Assembly: GCA_010909165.1 (NCBI GenBank)
Contig: VJWM01000134.1
Location: 372,001 to 436,000 of the forward strand
Source: Anthoceros angustus
Taxonomy: Eukaryota; Streptophyta; Anthocerotopsida; Anthocerotales; Anthocerotaceae
Direction: 5' to 3'
DNA length: 64,000 nucleotides
Below the pieces are notes generated by a model that was not told the DNA's origin, did not search any database, and was given only the letters and a program-made list of their open reading frames with translations. The position numbers were made by a program, and so were the translations under genes. Shown in pieces: positions 57,540 through 64,000 of the stretch. The stretch's first letter is position 1, and each line of letters starts with the position of its first letter.

Positions 57540-57880
57540 TGGGCGAAGGGCGTCAAGCCCAAAGCGCAACATCGGTAGCGGAGAACCAAACAACCAAGAA
57601 GACTCACATAACAGTGCCAAAGCGCTCCCAGTACCCTTACTCCGACAGCGGGGCAATACCAAACACCTTGGGCACCTCGAGTGGTGGAGACAAACAAAAT
57701 AGATGGAATCCACCATTGCATCCGTCACACAACAACATAAGCTCCGGATCGTCGTCTTTGGGACTTAGCATGGATAATCGGAAGGTGGCACCCAATCCGC
57801 TAACGATCGTGGGGTCCAGTTGGGAAGATGGCAAGGAGCACAATTCTTCATGTGCTCCTTGAGCGGCCGTCCGTCGGACC
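57540..57880 (-). mobile_element. Fragment of gypsy pol 3' end between two LTRs
   Basis: Duplicate of 58562-58930, the last ~110 codons of pol including the PHD-like word [20 protein letters not shown]. The join to the neighbouring LTR falls at a shared GTCAGACC-like word present in both pol and LTR, which suggests microhomology-mediated recombination. Confidence 0.7.
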
Positions 57881-58560
57881 TCATTCGAGGTTCGAGCTAA
57901 ATGCATCGCATCCGCTCGAGTTGAGTGGAGAGTTCCCTAGTCCACAAAAAGCGCGCAACATCAATGTGCAGTGTGGACTCATGCTCACTCGATCATGCAA
58001 CCTATTGTTCCAACGGATGAATTGCATAGAAAAGAATGACAATCGTGAGCCATTGCTCGGCCCGATGCTCGCGACCGCGCTTTCCGACTCTGAGACTCTC
58101 TGTGGACTACGGCTACCAACACGGGACCTCTTAAGCTCGTCCCGTCTCATCCGTCTCCATCTCGTGCCGCCTGATTCGCTCCGCTCCGCCATCACTTCGG
58201 TAACTTTGTTCGCATCATCATTCATGCGCGGATTCTCAACCAAAAGCCTAAATCTCTGGCGCCCTATTCACATAGGCACCGGCACCATTGACCTAATCGT
58301 GTTTCCCACGCATTTATACCCACATGCGAATTAACCTAGAACCGCTTATGTTAGCCCTACATATCGCGGCAGCGGTATCGTGATGACATCGATGTCGACC
58401 CATGTGCCATATAATACCATCCGAGGCTATGCACTTTAGTGACACATCGCAACACACCTTCCAAACCATGCTAAGTCAGCGCGTCGGTCACTCTCATTCC
58501 GCAGTCTAAGTTTATAACAACAAAACAAAACAAGAATCCTGACATAATTGTCAGACCTCA
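57880..58560 (-). repeat. Gypsy 3' LTR adjoining pol (~680 bp)
   Basis: On the minus strand it is preceded by a polypurine tract (GGGGGGGAGA at ~58562-58571) directly after the pol stop region and starts TGAGGTCTGACA. This is the expected 3' LTR position for the element whose pol lies at 58609-61560. Confidence 0.75.
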
Positions 58561-58608
58561 TCTCCCCCCCAGCGTGGGCGAAGGACGTCAAAGCCCAAAG
58601 CTGCAACA

Positions 58609-61560
58609 TCAGCTGCCAAGCGGAGAAACAAACAACCAAGAAGACTCACATAACAGGCTGCCAAACTGCTCCCAGAGTACCCTTACTCCGACAACGAGGG
58701 CAATACCAAACACCTTGGGCACCTCAGCGAGTGGTGGAGACAAACAAAATAGATGGAATCCACCATTGCATCCGTCACACAACAACATAAGCTCCGGATC
58801 GTCGATGCGCTGGCAGACTTGGCATGGATAATCGGAAGGTGGCACCCAATCCGCTATAACGATCGTGGGGTCCAGATTGGGAAGATGACAAGGAGCACAA
58901 TTCTTCATGTGCTCCTTGAGCAGTCGTCCGTCAGACCCTTGCAACACCAACACACCGCTGTCCAGCACCTCTTTAACTCGCAATACATGTCTTTGAGTAG
59001 AAGGTTCCAGCGTATTGGCAGTCTGTCTCTGTAGATAAACATAGTCTCCCGTGTGAAACTTCTTCAATTTAGGCCGGAAGTGGCCACTGCGAGTGTAAGC
59101 ATAACGCAACGTGTCTCGATGCTGAGCAATCTGAAGGTTAGCCATAGCCATAGGCATGGCCTGCCGAAATAAAGCTGCCCGCTCACCAACCAGTCGGGCC
59201 CATGTGGCAGGATCATCCAGGGCCACTACCTGATGCATTTCCTTGGCAATGGAGACAGGAGGAACAGGATCCCGCCCAAAGAGCAAGAAATAGGGAGAAA
59301 AATGGGCCAAAGCAGCGTGCTTACTCATACGATACCCCATCGCCACATACGGCAATGCCAGGTCCCAATCAGCTTGAGGCATTGTCAACAACAGTTTACG
59401 TAAACCTTGCTTAATGGTCTGAACCAAACGCTCAGCTAACCCATCTGCTTGGGGATGATCTCGACTAGTTCGTCGATGATCAATGAAAGCATGATCCAAC
59501 AAATCCTGAAATTCTCCACGAAACTCCGTACCCTGATCTGTGAGACATTCAGCACAGCTGCCAAACCGACTAAGCACATGCTGTAAAAAGGCTTGGGCAG
59601 TGCTCCTCGAGCTCTTATCGGGCAAAGCAACAATCTCAGCCCACTTAGAAAAGTGTTCTACCATCACCATCACATAAACATTACCCCGTGCTGTCTTAGG
59701 CAACTCACCAATAAGATCGCAAGACCAGCGAAAGAAAAGACCCCTGATAGGTAATGGCTGGAGCTGCGATGGCTTGATATTAAAAGAAGCCTTTACCCTG
59801 TCGCACTGCTCGCATTGGGCTATCAGATCACGAACTTGACCATACATGCCACTCCAATGGAAATGAGGAGCCAACAAACTATCGTTCGTTTGGCCAAATG
59901 CCCCATGTCGGCATGAGCCTTGACACCAACGACTTCCGATCCGTGGCGGCGGCTGGTCGAACGCCTGCCGGTCTGCGCGAGATAACCATCTCGCCAATTG
60001 TATCTGGCCGCCCGTTGTTGAATGCGTGTTTTCTGTAAGCTTGTACACCCTACCGGGTATGAACCAGTTTGCAAATAATGCATGGTTCCCGAATCTGTCC
60101 AAATGTCTCGCTCATGCCCAACAATCTGGCCAGTATAAACAGGCACAATGCTCAAGTCTCCCAAAGCAGCGGCGACAGGCCATCTAGCTGTCACCATCCC
60201 ATTCTCGTCAAAATCTTGTCGTGCCTCTGTATGGTCTTCGCTAGATTCCACAGGATGCCGTGATAACAAATCAGCATTCTGGTGACAAGCTCCCGGACGA
60301 TGAACAACCTCAAAATCATAATCTTGCAAGGTCATTGCCCACCGAGCCAACTTGCCACTCAATTGGGTGTTAGTCATCAACCACTTCAAAGGCTGATGGT
60401 CCGTCACCAGTGTAAATCTGCGCCCATACAAGTAAGGCCGAAAATGACATACAGCCCACACAGCCGCCAAACACTCCCCTTCATAACTAGGGTAATTACT
60501 CTCAGCTCTATTGCAACTGCGAGAAGCATACGCAATTACACGTTCATGACCTGCATCATCAATTTGGGCGAAACCACACAAACCAGTGACTCAATCCGTA
60601 TACTGTGAATGGTTTGTCAAAATCGGGTCTAGCCATGGCAGGCATCTCGGTCAACTGTCCTTCAACATAAGAAACGCTTGCTCACACGCTCGTCCAATCC
60701 CAAGCGACATTCTTGCGTAACAACTCATTGAGAGGCTTGGCAATGCGACTAAAATCCACGAATGTAAATGCGATAATAATTGCAGAGGCCCAGATATGCC
60801 CTTAACGTGGACACGCTAGTAGGCGCAGGTACCTCCAAGATAGCCTGAACCTTAGCAGCGTGAGGCATAATGCCGTTAGGCACAATCCTATGACCTAGAT
60901 ACTGAATCGTATCAACACCCAGCTCACACTTGGCGGGATGACACTTCAATGCTGCCTTGCGAAGCCGACAAAATAGGTCCTCCAAGTGAATCAAATGTGT
61001 GTCAAAGTCTCGACTGTGAACCAACACATCATCGATGTAACACAAGAGATGTGGTGCACCAACACCTTGTCCATGATTCTCGAAGCGTAAGAGCATTACG
61101 GAACCCAAAAGGCATGAACAGCCACTCCCAAAGTTGGTGTGAGCCGTGGAACGCGTCTTCTTGATGTTCTCATCCGCCATGGGCACCTGGTTAAATCCCT
61201 GACGCAGGTCCAACACAGAAAAGAACGAAGATTGTCCAATCTGATCAAATAACTCCTCCGGGGTAGGCATAGGATAACGATCCTGCGCTGTGACTACGTT
61301 TAGAGGCCGATAATCACCACACATGCGCTTTTCAGTCCACAATCCCTGACTATCCTTCTTGGGTGGAAGAACAGTTGCGCGGCAAAATCAGACGTGGATG
61401 GCCGAATCAACCCAGCTTCATGTAACTCCTTACAACGTGCGTCCACGATCTCCCACTCGGCAGGGCTAAGACGGTACCGGCGCCTGTAAACCGGCTCATT
61501 AGTGGTCAGCTGAACACGGAACTTCATCACATTACAAGTACCCAGCTCCTTCATAGAGAA
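58609..61560 (-). mobile_element. Ty3/gypsy pol: reverse transcriptase, RNase H, integrase, PHD-like finger
   Basis: Gypsy order on the minus strand. Reverse transcriptase 60749-61554 (RYRLSPAEWEIVDARCKELH, RMCGDYRPLNVVT, VLDLRQGFNQVPM, catalytic CYIDDVLVHSRD). RNase H about 60250-60581 (YPSYEGECLAAVWAV, TDHQPLKWLMTN, HQNADLLSR). Integrase about 59100-60000 with the zinc H2C2 remnant, WSCDLIGELP, LTDQGTEF and GLAERLVQT carrying the DDE residues. At the C-terminus, 58700-58835, is a PHD-type finger (CQVC, LLCDGC, GFHLFC) lacking the final Cys pair. Frame breaks near 61130, 60600 and 60000 make it defective as read. Some lie at CAG/CTG words and could be errors. No protease or gag is seen in the window. 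Confidence 0.9.
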
Positions 61561-61599
61561 GGCAAAACAATCTCGGTACTTAGCAGGTCACTTAACGTT

Positions 61600-62530
61600 G
61601 CCTCGATCTTACATCAAGCGAGACCCCATATTCCAGGGAAACATATCAGGAGGCTCAAGCTGCTGCGGTGATGATAAACCGGTCTCCGAATCCAAAGAAT
61701 TGCTCGACCATACATGGCCGAATGATGGACACGAAAAGCTATTGACTCCCCCCCCAGCATCCAGAGTATAAGAGAGATGCTGGAATCCTGGAAAGGGCAA
61801 GTGAACAGCATCTGGATGACATGCTCCAGCACAGCGAGAAATAAACCCACAAAACGGAGCACGCGACAAGATTTGAAACACTAAACAAATGGTAACCAGC
61901 CAGGTAAGCGCATGTAAATCCATAGCACGCCCGAGAGCAGCAATCCGCTGACCAGAAGTGACGCCAACAGCGGCTGTAGCATGAGTATCAAACCCCATGA
62001 TACGTTCTCGTTCCTCCACAGTAGGCTCCTCCCATCGTTGAGTACGAGCATCCAACAACAGCCCATTACATTACGATCGCATAAGAACCGGAAAAGCGGC
62101 CGGTGTGGGTAGAGTGCGGCGGCATGCGGTGATTAGTTGGAAACCATGGAGACTTCTCCACAGCCTTCACAGGATGCGGACTATGATATGGTTCCAAAAC
62201 ATCTTGCAACCGGAGCTGATCATCACGGCTCTTTGAAGTGCCAATTGCAAAATTGTGCATGGAGCCCAATTGGTCCAATAGCGTGGCGGTGGGCAAAGCT
62301 ACCGACTGCGACATCCATGACAAAAGCGGAGATCCCACCACATGTTGGATCAGCGTGGCATCGACAAACAAGTGCGGCCGAGGATCTAAATGTGCGGAGT
62401 ATTCTCGAGCACATACACCATATGAGGGTGCACTGAAGCCAATGCAAAATCGGCGTGGATGGCGAATCAACCCGGCTTCATGTAACTCCTTACAACGTCG
62501 TCCACGATCTCCCACTCGGCGGGGCTAAGG
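61600..62530 (-). mobile_element. Methyltransferase-like region of the gypsy element, inner copy
   Basis: Directly upstream of the reverse transcriptase on the minus strand. 61893-62058 is open and reads TQRWEEPTVEERERIMGF followed by VTSGQRIAALGRAMDLHALT. This resembles the C-terminal motifs IX-X of C5-cytosine methyltransferases (pattern P-x-x-E-E-x-x-x-MGF and a G-N/R-A-M-like motif X). Upstream, 62066-62515 holds LEPYHSP and WFPTN words shared with the outer copy, in broken frame. No motif I or IV is visible here, so this copy holds only the target-recognition and C-terminal part. A second copy lies at 62587-63980. Confidence 0.6.
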
Positions 62531-62586
62531 CGGTACGGCGCTGTCGCCGGCTCATTAGTGGTCGGTGAACACGGAACTGCATCACA

Positions 62587-63980
62587 TTACAAGTGCCCAA
62601 CTCCTTCATAGAAGGCAAAACAATCTCGGTACTTAGAGTCACTTAACTGCCTCGATCTTACATCAAGCGAGACCCCATATTCCGAAACATATCGAGGCTC
62701 AAGCTGCTGCGGTGATGATAAACGGTCTCCGAATCCAAAGAATTGCTCGACCACAAGCCGAATGATGGACACGAAAGCTATTGACTCCCCGGCATCCAGT
62801 ATAAGAGAGATCTTTGGAATCGGAAAGGGCAAGTGAGCGACATCTGGATGACATGCTCCACCTGAAATAAACCCACAAAAGCGGAGCACGCGACAAGATT
62901 TGAAACACTAAACAAATGGTAACGAGCCAGGTAAGCACATGTAAATCCATAGCACGCCCGAGAGCAGCAATCCGTGACGAGTCGCCAATGGTACAGCATG
63001 AGTATCAAACCCCATGATACGTTCTCGTTCTTCCACAGGAGGCTCCTCCCATCGTTGAGTACGAACATTCAACAACAGCCCATTGCCACGATACGCGCAT
63101 AAGAACCGGAAAAGCGGCGGTGTGGGTAGAGTGCGGCGGCATGCGGTGATTAGTTGGAAACCACGGAGACTTCTCCACGGCCTTCACCGGACGCGGACTA
63201 TGATATGGTTCCAAAACATCTTGGCCGGGCTGATCATCACGTATGTCTGAAGTGCCAATTGCAAAATTGTGCATGGAGCCCAATTGGTCCAATAGGCGTA
63301 AGCGGTGGGCAAAGCTACCGACTGCGCGGCATCCATGACAAACGGAGATCCCACCACATGTTGGATCAAGCGTAGCATCGACAAACAAGTGCGGCCGAGG
63401 ATCTAAATGTGCGGAGTATTCTCGAGCACATACACCATATGAGGGTGCACTGAAGCCAATGCAAAATACGAGCCAACGACAAAAGCGATCCGCTCGTGGA
63501 TCACGCAAACCCGCACCTTGGCCAGCACGGAAAACCCGACACTCCCATCCGATCACCGGATCAGCGGGCAAAGCACGGATGTGAGATTGGTGAATGTCCG
63601 ACATCTTGAGGTAAAGCGTTGAGCGTAGTCACCCGTCGATCGAAACAAACTAGCATGGCGAGAATGTAAGCTGCGCAAGCGATGCCCGACAATGTTGACG
63701 GCCGGACAATTGTCCGCGTAATGCATTATTGGCAGCGCGTGGCGTAATAGAGCCTCCAAGCGATTACAAACCCCAAATAATTCCAATACCACATAACCGC
63801 GTACATGGGCCAAATAATGGTATGTTGATTCAAAGGTGGAAACAGCGTGGGCAGACTCAAGAAACGGCTTTGTCCCGGCCTCAATCCCGGCCGCATGAAA
63901 TTGCTGTAAAGCATACTCCACATCTTGCAGGCGGCATTCCATCTTGCTGACTCAACAACGGGGCACTCGCATCAGGGGCA
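62587..63980 (-). mobile_element. Gypsy-encoded C5-cytosine-methyltransferase-like domain, outer copy
   Basis: Read on the minus strand. 63727-63798 gives GYVVLELFGVCNRLEALL, matching methyltransferase motif I (SAM-binding, usually L-x-L-F-x-G). 63482-63550 gives VIGWECRVFRAGQGAGLRDP, matching motif IV with the catalytic Cys (canonical P-C-Q-G-F; here Glu precedes Cys) and the following G-L-x-D-P-R-A word. Further on come FAHRLRL-type and PWFPTN words and, near 62950-63070, TQRW-EEP and ERERIMGF of motifs IX-X. The frame is broken several times. The upstream end leaves the window. Charophyte and dinoflagellate retrotransposons carrying captured DNA methyltransferases have been described (from memory). 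Whether this copy is active cannot be told. Confidence 0.68.
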
Positions 63981-64000
63981 ATAGTATCCACATCATCAGA

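Overview
This is a nuclear window from a green plant of the streptophyte lineage. The evidence is a GTD-binding (zein-binding) myosin-adaptor-type gene, two yellow-stripe-like (YSL) metal transporters, plant-type LSM6, an SRC2-like C2 protein, remains of a PLS-type PPR gene, GT-AG introns of about 75-120 bp, and Ty3/gypsy elements. Short introns, PPR remains and a gypsy element carrying a cytosine-methyltransferase-like domain point to a seedless land plant or charophyte alga. I cannot name the species.

Layout. 0-19 kb is an AT-rich array of tandem ~7.65-kb units (two full, one partial). Each full unit carries two haspin-like kinase pseudogenes and one HAD phosphatase of the PHOSPHO1/PS2 type. 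Truncated 3' ends of one non-LTR-like retroelement family are scattered through it. 20-40.6 kb is a gene island: LSM6 (+), SRC2-like C2 protein (-), mitochondrial D-lactate dehydrogenase (+, 17 exons), two tandem YSL transporters (-) and a GTD-binding protein (-). 42.3-50.3 kb is a segmental duplication of a divergent pair, NodB-type polysaccharide deacetylase (-) and F-box protein (+). The deacetylase survives in the first copy and the F-box gene in the second. A decayed PPR gene lies between them. 50.8-53.2 kb is a TM9/EMP70 gene with a 278-bp tandem duplication upstream of it. 54-64 kb is repeat-rich: a sixth haspin-like remnant, a probable copia-type LTR, gypsy LTRs, and a gypsy pol on the minus strand ending in a PHD-like finger. 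Upstream of its reverse transcriptase are two copies of a C5-cytosine-methyltransferase-like region that run off the right edge.

Function. The single-copy genes are unrelated housekeeping or transport functions: RNA decay and splicing, methylglyoxal/D-lactate detoxification, metal-chelate uptake, endomembrane trafficking and myosin-cargo linkage. They do not form one pathway. The unusual biology is in the repeats: haspin-like kinases that have lost the catalytic aspartate and multiplied without introns, and a retrotransposon that appears to encode its own DNA methyltransferase and a histone-reader-like finger.

Caution. Near-identical repeat copies differ mostly by 1-4 base changes at CAG/CTG triplets and homopolymers. 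That pattern suggests base-calling error at methylated CHG sites, so many frameshifts in repeats may be technical. All gene models were spliced by eye from GT/AG signals, reading frame and remembered family motifs.
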